Source: Paralithodes platypus (Eukaryota; Arthropoda; Malacostraca; Decapoda; Lithodidae). From it: a DNA stretch of 64,000 nt. The notes under the pieces were generated by a model. The model saw only the letters and a program-made list of their open reading frames with translations. It was not told where the DNA came from and did no database searches. Location: contig CM064571.1 in NCBI GenBank assembly GCA_032716605.1, positions 18,847,747-18,911,746 on the forward strand. Direction: 5' to 3'. Position numbers and translations under genes: made by a program. Below are positions 42,600 to 54,873 of the stretch, piece after piece; the stretch's first letter is position 1, and the number at the start of each line of letters is the position of its first letter.

Positions 42600-43035
42600 G
42601 AAGGCAGGTGATGGTGGAATGGGGAGGAGAGGGAGAAATGTGAGAGAAGAGAGGGAGGAGGGAGGAAAGAGGGAGTTGGAAAAATGACGGAGGAGAGAAA
42701 GAGAAAAATGGGGAAGAGAGAGAGGAGGGCGGAGAAGAAAGATGGAGAAATGAGGAAAAAGCGATGGAGAGAGGGAAACATGGCAGAGAAGAGAAGGATG
42801 AGAGAGAGGAGGGAGGAGATGGACAAGATGAAGAGAAAATGGAAAGAAAGCAACAGAAAAAGAGAAGAAAGATAAAGAGGTGGGAAAGATGAGATGCAAA
42901 GGAAAGAAAAAAAGAAATTAAGAAAAGAGGGATACAATATTGAAGACAGAGGAAAAAATGAAGAAAGAGGGCAGGAGAGAGAGAGAGAGGAGAGAGAGAG
43001 AGAAAGAGAGAAAGAGAGAGGGGGAGGAAAGGAGG
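42600..43035. repeat. Polypurine (GA-rich) tract
   Basis: More than 400 bp almost entirely A and G on the plus strand, ending in (GA)n. It creates serine/proline/phenylalanine-rich frames on the other strand that should be ignored. Confidence 0.9.
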
Positions 43036-43149
43036 GTAGGAGTTAAAAAGGAATACTCCTCAGAATTCGCCGGGTATGAGTGAGGAAAGACGAGGCTAGC
43101 AATATAATCCTTCCAAAGCCCTTCTATACCTTATTCCAAATAGGTAGCC

Positions 43150-43300
43150 CAGCAACCATGAACCTTAACCTCTGTAACTCAGAGAGGGCTAAAGCAAATG
43201 GACTGTATCTTTCCACACCTATTCCCTGGCTGACCCTTCCCAAATGGTAGAAATATTAGCTCAATTACTCTAGTCGTTTGTGAGTTATAGAGGTTAATAT
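43150..43300. mobile_element. MITE, family C fragment
   Basis: AACTCAGAGAGGGCTAAAGC, AATGGTAGAAATATTAGCTC, GTTTGTGAGTTATAGAGGTT. Confidence 0.6.
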
Positions 43301-43389
43301 TCAAGAGTTTTAGCACAATCACTTGGAATAGGGTATAGTACTAATCTTCTGGTCACTTATATACCGCCTCTTCCAACCCTACACAGACT

Positions 43390-43645
43390 AAATTGACCAC
43401 TTGCGAGTTTCAGGCTATAAGGAAGTTGGAGTCATAAACATTGATTAGAAAAGGAGATACAATAATAATGTAGGTTTGTGGTGGATAGCAAGTTTGTCAA
43501 ATTTGATTTTATGTATTTATAAATGCATTCCAACTGTATTTTAGCTAATAAAGCGGCTAACGGCTCCAAATTCCTTATTATCTTAATTATTTTTCATTCT
43601 CATTTAATTTATAGCCTGAAACTCGCAAGTGGCCATCTTAAACTT
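43390..43645. mobile_element. MITE, family E
   Basis: AATTGACCACTTGCGAGTTT at the left; ATAGCCTGAAACTCGCAAGT at the right, with a 40-bp AT-rich interruption in the right arm near 43577-43613. Confidence 0.65.
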
Positions 43646-43828
43646 TACGCTCGATTCATTACTAGCCATCTTCAATACAGACACCAAACCTTGATAAAAC
43701 AGACTTTCTACATTGAACTCTATACTTGGTCCTTCCCACATAAACCATTCCTTGACAGTTTTTTCCATGAACTCTATTCTCGATCTCTTACCCATAGAAT
43801 CTAACCCTTCAGAAATGGAAGTCACACC

Positions 43829-44042
43829 TTAACCCCCTCTGTACCGGAGATGCCTTTTTAATTTTATTCTAGCTCTATTTAGACGATTTTATTAAGTTGA
43901 AATAGAACCTCCAGTAATAAAGGGCTTCGAACTATCTTAATTAACCCTTTTTACTACCACAGATCCTTCTTAAGCCGCACAAAATCGTCTAAATATAGCT
44001 AAAATAAAATACAAAAGATGTCGCCGGTACAGAAAGGGTTAA
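43829..44042. mobile_element. piggyBac-like MITE, family A, intact
   Basis: TTAACCCCCTCTGTACCGGA at the left and GTCGCCGGTACAGAAAGGGTTAA-type end at the right, TTAA at both ends, 214 bp. Confidence 0.85.
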
Positions 44043-44216
44043 CCCTATCACTGTCGGCGATAAATCAATCTAAGATTATCCTTGCATCTTTATCCTAAAT
44101 AGCCTTTGGTAAATATATGACTTAAATATATAAACTCTATACCTTTCCAATACACAATATAGTTATCCTTTAAAAAACACACTAGACAATTTCTGATCAT
44201 GCACTGTACAAAGAAA

Positions 44217-45167
44217 GGCGGTGACACACGAGCAATTTTTCCGCTAATTTTAACGGGCAATTGTAGTCTGGCGTGATTAGTTCTTTTGCCTTAATTTTGT
44301 TTGTTTTTTAATATTAGTTTAACCAGACCACTGAGCTCTACAAAAGAACTCTCATAGGGCTGGCCCGAAGGATTCGATCCAGATATATAACTAAACGAAT
44401 CAATATAGAGGGAAGGGCAGTAGGGGAACAAATCGAGGAAGGTGAAGACACGCAGACATTTCTCGCCATTTCACCAGTTCAGCCGGACCACATGAGCTCC
44501 ACATCAGAGCTCTTATAGGGCAGGGCCGAAGGATGAGGCAAGAACTGCTACACCGCAACACCAACCAAGAAGTGATCAGGGCGAAGAATGAAAGATCAGG
44601 TCGAAGGTAGAAAAAATCACATCGAGAAGCAAAAAATGCATTACCGAAGGGAATCAAGTCAGTCCGGCCACAACAGCAACCGAAGAGACAAATCAGGTCA
44701 GGAGTCTGCTACCTAGCCAGGCCAGGGAGACATGAGATATAGGCTGCCCGAGGACAACCGAATGGGACAGAATAAGAATAGAAAGGGAAAAACATAGAAT
44801 GAGGAATGAAAAACTACTCAAAATTAGTCAAGCTGAGGACGAAAGCTCGAGGAGAGAGAGAGAGGGAAACAACCACACCCCTCCCCCATCAAGCTCCAGT
44901 CGCCGGCCCCGAAGCCCCCCAACCGCGGCAAGGAGAGTAGTATCAGGGGGGTGCCTTCATATTGTCTTGATCTTGTTTTGGTTTGTTTATTTTGCAAGTT
45001 TTACATTGTAATCTTTTAAAAATAAAGTTAAATATTATTTCAGTCTCTTAAAATCATATACGTTCAGTCTAGTTGTTCATTCCAATGTGAAAATACTCAA
45101 AACTGGTGTGAGAATAAACTTGCTCATCAAAAATTGCCGGAAAATGCGCTCGTGTGATGTGGCCACC
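44217..45167. mobile_element. Family B-like MITE opened by a long insertion
   Basis: GGCGGTGACACACGAGC .. CGGGCAATTGTAGTCTGGC at the left and AAAATTGCCGGAAAATGCGC .. TCGTGTGATGTGGCCACC at the right match the ends of the element at 60622-60832. Between them are an element T copy (44960-45011), a decapod-type repeat with TTTAACCAGACCACTGAGC (also near 14687) and CpG-richer DNA. Confidence 0.5.
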
Positions 45168-45501
45168 TTAAGGGGAGATTTCCACTTGAGGGATTTTTTT
45201 CTTGACTCCTTTCTCCCTCATGTTTAGCCTCGTTTTTCTAATTTCAAGACGTTTTCCCCCATTATTTTGACGATTTTAAGAACTTTCAACCCATTTCTGT
45301 CAAGTTTAAGACCTTTCGTGCCATTTAAGTGTCGATTTTATCCTGGCGAGCGATAGCGAGCCTGTAATTTAAGAGGAACCGGCTTTTAGCCGGGAAATTT
45401 TTCTACCGAAAATTGTACAAATTTATCTTGAAAGGGGCTCAAGGAGGTGTAATTTTAAGCTTGAAGGATATCTAGGGACAAAACTAAAAACCTCCCCTTA
45501 A
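45168..45501. mobile_element. Family P palindromic MITE with TTAA ends
   Basis: TTAAGGGGAGATTTCCACTT at the left; AAACCTCCCCTTAA at the right; interior GTTTAGCCTCG, GTGCCATTTAAGTGTCGATT, GAGCGATAGCGAGCC. Confidence 0.8.
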
Positions 45502-45689
45502 GTCATGTACCTCCTAGCTTCATAAAGTCACATAATTCATAAGATGTAAGTTCATGTAACATCTTTATGGTCACTTTAAAATCAAATTGATCATAATACA
45601 GTAGCTCCTATTGTAAAATAAGTTAATCAAAATTGTGTTCTGTCAAACTATCCTTAGAAAAACACACAAAGTTTACAAGTACACCCCTT

Positions 45690-46076
45690 AAACTAATCAA
45701 TATAAGTACTGTACAATGTAATTTATATAAGTACTGTACAATGTAATTTATATAAGTACTGTACAATGTAATTTATATAAGTACTGTACAATGTAATTTA
45801 TATAAGTACTGTACAATGTAATTTACATAAGTACTGTACAATGTAATTTATATAAGTACTGTACAATGTAATTTATATAAGTACTGTACAATGTAATTTA
45901 TATAAGTACTGTACAATGTAATTTATATAAGTACTGTACAATGTAATTTATATAAGTACTGTACAATGTAATTTATATAAGTACTGTACAATGTAATTTA
46001 TATAAGTACTGTACAATGTAATTTATATAAGTACTGTACAATATAATTTATATAAGTACTGTACAATGTAATTTAT
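45690..46076. repeat. 25-bp tandem repeat, about 15 copies
   Basis: Unit ATTTATATAAGTACTGTACA + ATGTA, nearly identical copies. Each holds the palindrome GTACTGTAC-type core. Confidence 0.95.
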
Positions 46077-46184
46077 AATAATAATGTAATCAATAATAAG
46101 GTTTCCAAGCCAAAAGGAGAAACCAGTGTACGGTACTAATCAATAAATAATGTATATATATATATGCCAAATTTACACTCGCTA

Positions 46185-46410
46185 GTATAGTCCATTCAGT
46201 ATAGGTGGGACAGAAATCATAACTCCTATCCTCTAACTCAAAAAGGGCTAGAGCAGATGGGCTGTCGATTTCCACACCTATACCCTGGCTGACTCTTCCC
46301 AAAGGGCGGAAATATTAGCTCGACAAGTCTAGCCGTTTTGAATCGTAAGAGGTGGAAGTCTGGGTTTCTGGATTTGGTTTGTATATTTTGAAAGTTTTAC
46401 ATTTCAACTA
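46185..46410. mobile_element. MITE family C copy followed by an element T tail
   Basis: TATAGTCCATTCAGTATAGG to TATTAGCTCGACAAGTCTAG; then GGATTTGGTTTGTATATTTT and GAAAGTTTTACATTT, a 40-bp 5'-truncated T copy. Confidence 0.6.
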
Positions 46411-46789
46411 CCTATAACGAACAAGGTAAAGGGAATTCAATTGCTAAGATTTTAAAATTCGAATAAAGTCCGCCAAGAGTGAAAAGCCAAGAAGTGGGCA
46501 AGAGTGAGGAGAAATATTTAGCCCTTCACCACCAATACATAATTTCCATCACATTCTGGATGCCATTAGATGATTTTCTTTAATTTGTAATCTACCTATA
46601 CGATTCAAATGGGTAAATATGATCTCAATAAACCCTCTCAGTAATATAGGTCCTTCTTAAACTGCATAAAATAATCTAATTGTAGCCAGAATCAGAGGTA
46701 TAAAGGCGTCATAGGCCTGAAGGGGTTAATACAAAGAGTAGAGTGTGTTAGCTTGGAACATTGTGCCTTGGGAAGATGTTTTCAGGTTA

Positions 46790-47080
46790 ACTTATTTTTC
46801 TGGATCCTCTTCTCCCTTACCGTATATGTTTAGCCCCATTTTAAGATGGTTGCCCATCAGCTTGGCAATTTTAAGACCTTTTGCCCTATTTCTTTGGCTA
46901 TTATAAGACCATTTGTGCCATATTTTCCTGGTGAGCAATAGCGATCCAGTAATTCAAGAGGAACTGGCCTTTGGCCAGGACAATTTTTATACCAAAAAAT
47001 GTACAGCTTTATCTCGAAGGGCCCCGGGGGGTCTTGCGGGTGTTTTTTTTAAAGCTTGCTGGAGGTCTAGGGAGCAAACT
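46790..47080. mobile_element. Family P MITE, decayed
   Basis: TTTCTGGATCCTCTTCTCCC, GTTTAGCCCCATTTTAAGA, GGCCTTTGGCCAGGAC and GCTGGAGGTCTAGGGAG in the family order. Confidence 0.6.
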
Positions 47081-47536
47081 AAAATCAGACAAAAAAAATT
47101 CAAGACACATTGCTTCTCTGAATGCACCTATTGAAGTGTGTACACCAGCATTTAGTATCATGTTGGGCTTAATACAGTTTCAAGTATATTACTCAGGCTC
47201 TGAAACATGGCCCTCTTCTTTGTACCTTGATATTTAGGCAGTGACAATAACATGATTATATTGGATAGCAGAAAAGTGACAACTACCTTCATTAAGTAAT
47301 CTTCACTTCTATGCTTAGTCAAGATCTAAACACGTATATCAATTTCAAAAGAGAATAAATATTATGAATACTTAGCTTTAGCCGTCATTTACCATTCCTA
47401 CTTTCTCTACAGCTTAAGATGTTTGCTCTATTATACTTCAGTACACTTTCTTTAGCTTAGAACAAGATACATAGTACTGTACTCCTGTTTAACACATCTT
47501 GAATTTAAAAGAACTTACCAGAACTTCCTGAACTTC

Positions 47537-47776
47537 CCAAATTGACTAATTCCTTGAACATGGCGAGAGTATGTTTATATATGTGCAACTAATTTGCTTG
47601 GGAAACAAATACACTTACTCCTATAGTGATGTACATTCTACTGTATGTGGTGGTTTTGTGTTCTTTCATTTCAAAATAGTGTTATTTCCACATAGTGATT
47701 TTGATAAGTTCCTTTGTCTTTATATTGCGTCGTCCCTGTTTGGTTTGTATATTTTGCAAGTTTTACATTATAATTA
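47537..47776 (+). mobile_element. Short element T, long copy
   Basis: CAAATTGACTAATTCCTTGA through CACATAGTGATTTTGATAAG to TTTTGCAAGTTTTACATTAT. Confidence 0.75.
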
Positions 47777-48627
47777 CAAATTGTGAACATATAATACATT
47801 GACTGGACATAACTCATAATGACTCAATGAACACAGTGGAATCCTTTTGTGATTCTACATATTGGAAGTATAACAAATATATAAAAATATGGTAATGTTA
47901 ATACAAAATATAGACACTCACTATACAGTACAGTACTGTAAAATGGACTAACTTCACACAGAGAGAGGCATATTTCCAACACATATTGACAATATACAAT
48001 TAGCTACAGTTATGTGAAAATGGCTCAATATTATGGGAACACACTCCCTACATACAATATTCTATCTATCAATTACCAGAAGCGGATGAATCGCCTCCAT
48101 CGAGTCAATTAATTTGATTCTCCAGCTTGTTTCTGTGGAGGGTTGCAAGCCCAACCGCCCATTGCTGTGTATAAAGTGAGAGGTGCAGGTGGAATGTTAT
48201 CGTATTGTTGGAATGGCTGTGGATGTGAATGTAGTCTGTAACATATGTCATCAGCTCGATCATGCTGATCAGGTACTGTACTAACATTCGCATAGTAATA
48301 GCGACACTGGTCCAAATTATCAGGTCATTTTCCCACAACTGTGGCATATTATTTGTTATCAAGAAATATCCGAAGCTACTTCCCTGCTCAAAGTAAGCCC
48401 ATTCCACCAATAGCTAAGTTACAAATACTGGTCAAAGGCTCGTATTCCTAGACAAGCCCCATCACTGTCGCTGTTAATTACTATAGTTTTGCTATATTCC
48501 TAACCAGTCAATATGATACACTAGTGGTTGTAACTGTAATGAGAGTCTACTGCCAACCTAGAAGTTGACAGGCTAGGAGCCAAAGTGTCACATTTTTCCT
48601 TTGTCCCTCAACTTTCCCTTCATAATT
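47777..48627. other. Unique sequence with a doubtful 101-codon frame
   Basis: A minus-strand frame (48410-48105) starts MVEWAYFEQGSSFGYFLI and is not in a known repeat, but its composition is that of AT-rich intron DNA and it matches no family I know. Confidence 0.3.
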
Positions 48628-48639
48628 GTTATGGGGCAC

Positions 48640-48849
48640 AGGGCCTTGGGTGGGGCTTCAGTGTCCCAGGCGTTTCCGCACCCTCTTTAGCTCCTCGCCT
48701 GGGAGCGGTTTCGGTCACTTGGGCTTTCTTAGTGTTAAAGTAGAGAGGGTTCTGTGGGGGCTCACGGTTATGGCGTGGGCCTTGATCGGGACCTTGGGGG
48801 CTATTCGGTCAGGCAGCCTGGGGGAACAACAACAACAACAACAACAGCA
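48640..48849 (+). mobile_element. Short repeat with (CAA)n tail
   Basis: Second copy of the element at 40365: GTTTCCGCACCCTCTTTAGC .. GCAGCCTGGGGGAACAACAA. Confidence 0.7.
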
Positions 48850-49489
48850 ACTGTAATGAGAGTACTGTTGTAATGTTCCACTACTTCTCATTGCAATTAC
48901 AACCTATCATAATACCTGGTAAGGAATATGACAATACTACAGTAATTACAGTGCCACCGACAACGATGGGTTTGTCTAGAATTACCAACCACAATAATAT
49001 ATAAAGGAATGTACGCTTCATGATTTATATAAAAGAGAAAGGATGCTTTATACGAGCCAACTTAACGTTAATATACCTTACAGAATACAGTAAAATTCCA
49101 TTTACTTATATAAAAGGAGTCAAACTATTAAACCATCATAAAAAATGCTGATAAAAGAAATACCTGTAATTGATATTATGTAAACTGTTGAGAATACTAT
49201 ACCCATAATGATATTATGTAAACTGTTGAGAATACTATACCCATAATGATATTTCATACAAAATACTGGTAAATACAAAAAATATAAAAGTTCAAGTACA
49301 AGTAATGAATATGGCACAGCCAGAGCCGAAAATCAGGAACCAACTATGCAACTATTAATTCAATAAATGTCTTTATACTTAACAAAATTTAACTACAGTA
49401 TAAATACTATATTTAGATATATTATATATACTCATTCCAGTTAAAGCTAAAGAGATAACTTATGTCAGAGATATAAAGGGGTTAAAATA

Positions 49490-49720
49490 CATGTGTGCTA
49501 TAGGTAATGCCAACGAACTTGACAATTATCTGGACTCCTTAACTTCTTGTAACTCAAAATTAATGCAAGTAAACGAATTGACATTTTTATCATTTGGGAA
49601 GACTCCACCAGGAAATAGGTGTGAAAATTTACAGCCAGTTTGCTCAAGGTCCTTTTGAGTTACGAAGCGGTCAGGGATCGAGATAATTGTCAAGTTCGTT
49701 GGCGCTACCTATAGTGGTAC
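49490..49720. mobile_element. MITE related to family C
   Basis: GTGCTATAGGTAATGCCAAC at the left mirrors GTTGGCGCTACCTATAGTG at the right; interior CAATTTGGGAAGACTCC-type and TTTGAGTTACG blocks are family C-like. Confidence 0.6.
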
Positions 49721-49989
49721 GCAACTTTTGACTTCAACTGTACCAACAGAGGCATTCGGACAACAAGGTTCGGAACCATCAGGCACAAATTTTGAACCAC
49801 TATAGACATACAAATAATTGGAGTCTTACAGTAATCGCATCACACAGGCACAAGAGCAATTATTCTCATAGCCTCATCTTAGTTTACCATAGTGACGGTG
49901 AAAATAATGGGCACTATTATAAAAATAATCAATTAAGCTCCCCAGTGACAACTTTTCTGTACACCTAAAATTTGTCTAAATATCCCTCC

Positions 49990-50210
49990 ATATTTTAGCT
50001 TTCATTAGTATACTGTATTCAAGTACATTGGGGTTTGTAATTGAAGATTCTTTTATTTAATAATTTTCATTTTAGTAAGCGTTGTTTCCACATAGCGATT
50101 TTGATAATTTAATTTGACTTTATATTGTCCTTGTCCCAATTTTGGTTTGTTTAGTTTGCAAGTTTTACATTTTAATTAATGTTAAGAACGGGGTGTTACT
50201 TCTATAATAC
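49990..50210 (+). mobile_element. SINE tail interrupted by an element T copy
   Basis: The SINE tail CAAGTACATTGGGGTTTGTA ATTGA stops near 50047, an element T copy (50046-50176, +) follows, and the SINE tail resumes as TTAATGTTAAGAACGGGGTG. This shows T is a mobile unit younger than this SINE. Confidence 0.75.
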
Positions 50211-50384
50211 TCTTCCAACTTTCCAGGACTTATTAGAACAATTACAGTATATGTATATTCATCATAGTTACACTTTCTCTGTTGACTAACTATACCGGTA
50301 TGTGTATTCTCAAGTTTAATAGTATGTTTGTTCCCATGGCTAAGAAATCAATTATGGCATAGCATTACATTGGAGGAGGGATTG

Positions 50385-51390
50385 GAGGGTGGGGAGAGAC
50401 TAGTGACAATAGTTGGAGGAAAGAAAGGTTAAATTAAGGAGGTACAAGGAGAAAAGAAGGAATTGATTATGCGTGAATAGATAAGAGAAAGAAAGTGAGG
50501 AGTAGAAATTGTGGGGAAGTAAGGAGATTAGAGTGGATGGAGGGAAATTGTGAGTGCATGGAGGAGGTATCGGTGGATGGATAGAGGATGGAAGGGGTGA
50601 GGGGGCATGAGTGGATAATACAGGATGTGGGTTAGTGGAGGTGGTGCAGTGGATAGAGGTTACGTTATCACGGGACAAGGATGGGAAAAAGAGTAGGTGG
50701 GAGAGAGTAGGGGACGTAGGTGGGAGAGACATAGGTTGATGGTGGAGATGGCAATGAAAGCTATACCCTGTTTACTATAGGTAGGCCAAAATCATGACCC
50801 TAAGTTTCTCATAAGGACTAGAACAAATGGGGTGTAATTTGCACACCTGTTAATTGGTTAAGTCTTTCCCAATGGTAGAAATAACAGCTTTATTACTGAA
50901 GTCCTTTTAAGAGTTACGAGAGGTTGGCGTCGGGATTTCTGAACCGCTTATAATGAGCAGGGTATAGTGGTGTGGGTGGATTGTAAGGATGTGGGGCGTG
51001 GGTGCTAGTGAATTGAAATGTGGGAGGGAAAAAGAAGGTGGAGGGACAAGGTAGGTGGTGATTTTGGATGGGGACAGGGAGGTGTATGATCGAGATATGA
51101 GGTCAGGTCAGGTCAGGTGAAGGTATTGAGGGATAAGCCTTTACAATGGCACCTCGTATTGGTCGTGATCGAACCCAGGTCAAGCAGATTCACACATGAG
51201 CGTGCTTCTCCACTCGACCGCCGCGGCAATGGGTGGAAGGCATACGGGTGTGGGGATGAAAGGGATAGGGGTATGGGAGGGTGTGAGGGCGTAGGGGTGG
51301 ATGGTAAGGAGATGGGAGGGTGTGTGGGGTATGAGATGTGGGATATGGGGGTGTGTGGGTATAGATGGATGAGGGGCGGAGAAGAAGCCT
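50385..51390. repeat. G/A/T-rich low-complexity region with MITE C and SINE fragments
   Basis: Purine-rich GGATGG/GGTGG-type sequence at 50385-50740 and 50960-51110 and 51240-51390. A family C fragment lies at 50772-50963 and a tRNA-derived SINE in reverse at 51110-51235 (B box as GATCGAACCCAGGTC; A-box region CTTCTCCACTCGACCGCC). Confidence 0.6.
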
Positions 51391-51499
51391 TTATTTAGTA
51401 TGAGACTCCTCGACAGTGCTGGAGGCTCATCGTCCCATTCGCAACAACCGACAACCAGCCTCCCAGCACTGCCCCGTTCAAACTGATCACCACTCGACA

Positions 51500-52907
51500 A
51501 TATTATGCTCTCTTCAACCCCTTTCCTTCAGGTGACGCCAATTTTCATGTTGTTTCAGCTACCTACAGAAGATTTTACTCAGTTTAGGAAAGACCTTTTA
51601 AAGAATCAATAAGTTAAAGGCCCTCTAAATCTGACACCAATATTTTTTATTACGACTAACTTCCGCCAATTATATTCTACTATGACCAATCACCAGAAAG
51701 CAGAGGGCTAAATACTATATCTGTTACCCATTTAAACCAAAGGATCATTCCCAAGTTGAGAAAATTTGTATGGAGGTACCTAAAGTACATCTGAGAAAGG
51801 CGTCATCTGATTGAAAGGGTTAAACTAAGCTAAATAGTTCATATATTCATTTATATATATATTCTCTCTATGTCTTGAGCCACATATACAATATATTACA
51901 AAGAGATCCTACTTTATACGTCAACACGCTGGTGTATTGTACAGAACGTCCGCTCAAACCAAATCATAAAAGCAAAAATATGAGACCATTACAAACAACT
52001 ACACCACCACTTGTCTCACTATCAAACGATACGAAAAACGTTAGCCCCAACGATCGATAGAAAACAGAGAATTCAGTAAAACAGCCCACTAAGACCACCA
52101 ATTCTAGTTTTTTGCCTGTCACAGCTAGAACTACGACACCTTACTGCGAGAGATGCATAGACGTACGGGAACACTGCTACCCATCTTATGCTCGGCTACG
52201 ACTTCCGTTACACTTTAGAAACCAAAGAGGCGCAGTTTAAAATCTGGCGGCATTTTTACCATTAGGTTTACTGGATACTAAAGCACATTACAATTACCTG
52301 TACTGACATTTTTTTACTATTTGAACTTCCAACAATTTTGAAATACTGAAAAAGAGGGAAAAAAAAATCTTTAATTGATGACATGCAGTTGATCATTCTA
52401 CGCTAAACTGACGTATCCTTCCACCAACAAACTCTCTCTCTCTCCTTCTTTGGGCACCATACCTAAAAACTGATGTATTATAAGATGATATATTAGAAAA
52501 TACATATTCAAAGAAGATATGGTATGTCAGCATAGCCCATACAGAGATGTATTTTTTTCTGCATCTTATCAGCTACAAAATTTGCAGCCTAGAAGCATTA
52601 TTTGCGCCCAAGCCCCTGTTTTCTTGTCCGACTCAAAAACAATTTCCAATCACTCCACCTTTTTCATTTGCCCACCCTCATTGTATGTGTTTCATAATTA
52701 TAATAAAAACAATTTTATAAAAAAATCAACACGGAAAAAGATTTGTGTGGTTGAAAGATTTACATACTGTATGCATTTTAAGGCGAATGTTTCACACATA
52801 AGTTTAACGGTTATTATACGCTTTTGGTAGTATATTTTCACAAGACTGACGGCTGTGGTGGGTGGTGGTAGGGTGGTGGCAGCGGCAGGTAGGTTGGCAG
52901 ACAGAAC
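51500..52907. other. Unique sequence, no gene recognised
   Basis: Slightly CpG-richer near 52130-52245 with ACTTCCGTTAC and TGGCGGCATTTTT, which could be weak promoter elements. No exon recognised. Confidence 0.4.
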
Positions 52908-53280
52908 TTAAGGGGACATGGGCCGGTTTTCTGGACCACTTTCTCCCTCATGTTTAGCCCCATTAGTTCAGATGTTAAGATGTTTGCCCCATTAGTTACC
53001 GGTAGTCGATTTTAAATCTTTCGCCCCATTTCTTCGTCAATATTTTGACCTTTCGTGCTATTTAGGTGTCGATTTTTTCCCTGGCGAACGATAGTGAGCC
53101 TGTAATGTTGGAAGAACCGGCCTTTGGCCGGAACATTTTTCTACCGAAAAATTTACAAATTAATCTAAAAGGGGGATCTAATGGATGTTTTTTATAAATT
53201 TGATGGAGGTCTAGGGAGGAAACTAGAAAAACAATGAATACATGCAAAAATCGCCCAAAAAGTGAACCATCCCCCCTTAA
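52908..53280. mobile_element. Family P palindromic MITE with TTAA ends
   Basis: TTAAGGGGACATGGGCCGGT at the left; AACCATCCCCCCTTAA at the right; centre ACCGGCCTTTGGCCGGAAC. Confidence 0.85.
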
Positions 53281-53368
53281 GGTCGGATTACCACAAGATA
53301 TTTTCTCACCAACTTTTAATCGGCAACTATACTTCAGCATAATTTTGGGACTATTGGTGACTTCCCCT

Positions 53369-53470
53369 AAGGATATATTATTATGGTACCAGACAGCTTA
53401 ATTAAGAACCTGTCAAATATAAGGATATATTATTATGGTACCAGACAGCTTAATTAAGAACCTGTCAAAT
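53369..53470. repeat. 52-bp direct duplication
   Basis: AAGGATATATTATTATGGTA .. TTAAGAACCTGTCAAAT occurs twice in tandem, essentially identical. Confidence 0.9.
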
Positions 53471-53486
53471 CAGAGTTATGAGATTG

Positions 53487-53623
53487 TGGATTGTGTTCTT
53501 TTATTTATAAATTATTATTTTACTTAAGCGTTGTTTCCACATAGCGATTTTGATTAGTTTTTTGTCTTTTTACTGTGTTCGTATAAGTTTTGGTTTGTTT
53601 ATTTTGCAAGTTTTACATTATAA
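53487..53623 (+). mobile_element. Short element T
   Basis: GTGGATTGTGTTCTTTTATT to TTTGCAAGTTTTACATTATA. Confidence 0.7.
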
Positions 53624-54378
53624 AGAGTTGGTAAGATATGGGGACTATTTTACACTAGTATTGTTGATTCATTTCACTGAGGGATAGATTATTTTGGTAC
53701 CAGATTTCTTCTTATGTGAGATGAGAACCGGAAACTGTTAGACCCAGAGATGGATTTTTGTTTAAAGAGTTTTAGTAACATATCAATAATAAAAGATTAA
53801 TTTGGAAACCTGACAGACCAGAGATGCAGAAAAGAATTGGCGCTATGGTACCATATTTCTTATGCAAAAATAACTTGGAAGCTGGCAGATTAGAGTTACG
53901 GAACAAAAGTTGGCAGAAAACCGCTTGTGTAAACGTGCCTCTAGCGCAGTGTTGATATCTTACGTCGAGGGGAAGGGCGCCATGAGGCAACTTTACATCA
54001 CATGACCACAGCAGGCGGGTGGTGGGCTCTAGCGGCCACTTCCACCAAAAATACCCCTATTATATTATATTGAATCCCTCCTACGAACATTATCAATTTC
54101 TTTCCCGATGCTCACTACATAAAAACAATCTCGATGAAATGGATTAGGGTTGGATCTTCCTTCACATTGACTCGGCAAGCAAAACAGGTTACGGTTTCTT
54201 CTTCCCTCACAAGTACTCGGCAAGCAAAATTTCCAGATGTTTGTGCCTGTGATGATGATAAATTTGAGCGGGTGGGGATAAAGATGGCCTCTCTATTAGG
54301 CCACGGTTGCCCTGACTCCAGACCCGGGACCCGACGTTACAGGCGGGGTCGCACCTGGAGGAAGGCAAAGAGGTCCCC

Positions 54379-54479
54379 TCACTCCGGCTTAAGGCGGTGC
54401 CACATGACCACGGTTTGCCGGGGTTTGGTGATCATGTCGCTCCAGTGTTTAGTCTCAGACGTCCCGCTGCCGGCCTTCC
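54379..54479 (-). CDS. Syt7: Synaptotagmin-7, terminal coding exon (C2B end)
   Basis: Last exon of the gene, downstream on the minus strand. Acceptor TATATTGCAG precedes 54479; two bases complete a glycine codon begun in the previous exon, then 32 codons and TGA (54381-54379). The peptide KAGSGTSETKHWSDMIT then KPRQTVVMWHRLKPE is the end of a synaptotagmin C2B domain. It has the T-K-H-W-x-D-M helix, the KPR-x-T-V-V strand and the W-H-x-L motif implicated in synaptotagmin docking and oligomerisation. The sequence is closest to the arthropod Syt7 group, which shares GASETKHW-type and QWHRLKPE ends. The gene keeps a normal ending, so this locus looks intact here. Confidence 0.93.
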
Positions 54480-54559
54480 CTGCAATATAAACACACAGTT
54501 AAAAGGTGCACATGACAGTAATGCAAAATGCGCTCTTATATATATATTTTTTGCAATAT

Positions 54560-54820
54560 TGAGGGGGGGGGGGGTCTGGCTCCATCGCCCTCATGTTTAG
54601 CACCATTGGTTTTGAGATTTTAAGATATTCGCCCCATCAGTTTTGCGATTTTAAGACCTTTTGTGCCATTTAGGTGTAGATTTTTTCCTGGCAAACGATA
54701 GCAAGCCTGCAATTTAGGAGGATCCAGTATTTGGCCGATACATTTTTCTACCAAAAAATGCAAAAATTTATCTCAAAGGGGGGTTTTGGGAGCTTGATGG
54801 AGGTCTAGGGAGGAAACTTA
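54560..54820. mobile_element. Family P MITE, truncated
   Basis: CCTCATGTTTAGCACCATTG, GTGCCATTTAGGTGTAGATT, GATGGAGGTCTAGGGAGGAA in family order, in the Syt7 intron. Confidence 0.6.
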
Positions 54821-54873
54821 TATATATATTATATATACAGTATAATTATTATACTATTGTATAAGGTCATTCA

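Noticed and set aside
42539..42937. A 132-codon minus-strand frame rich in Ser, Phe, Leu and Pro
   Set aside because: It is the complement of a polypurine tract; composition explains it.
48105..48410. A 101-codon minus-strand frame starting MVEWAYFEQ
   Set aside because: No recognisable family or splice context; kept only as a remark in the description of that stretch.
50400..50732. A 110-codon minus-strand frame
   Set aside because: Same reason: low-complexity purine-rich DNA on the other strand.
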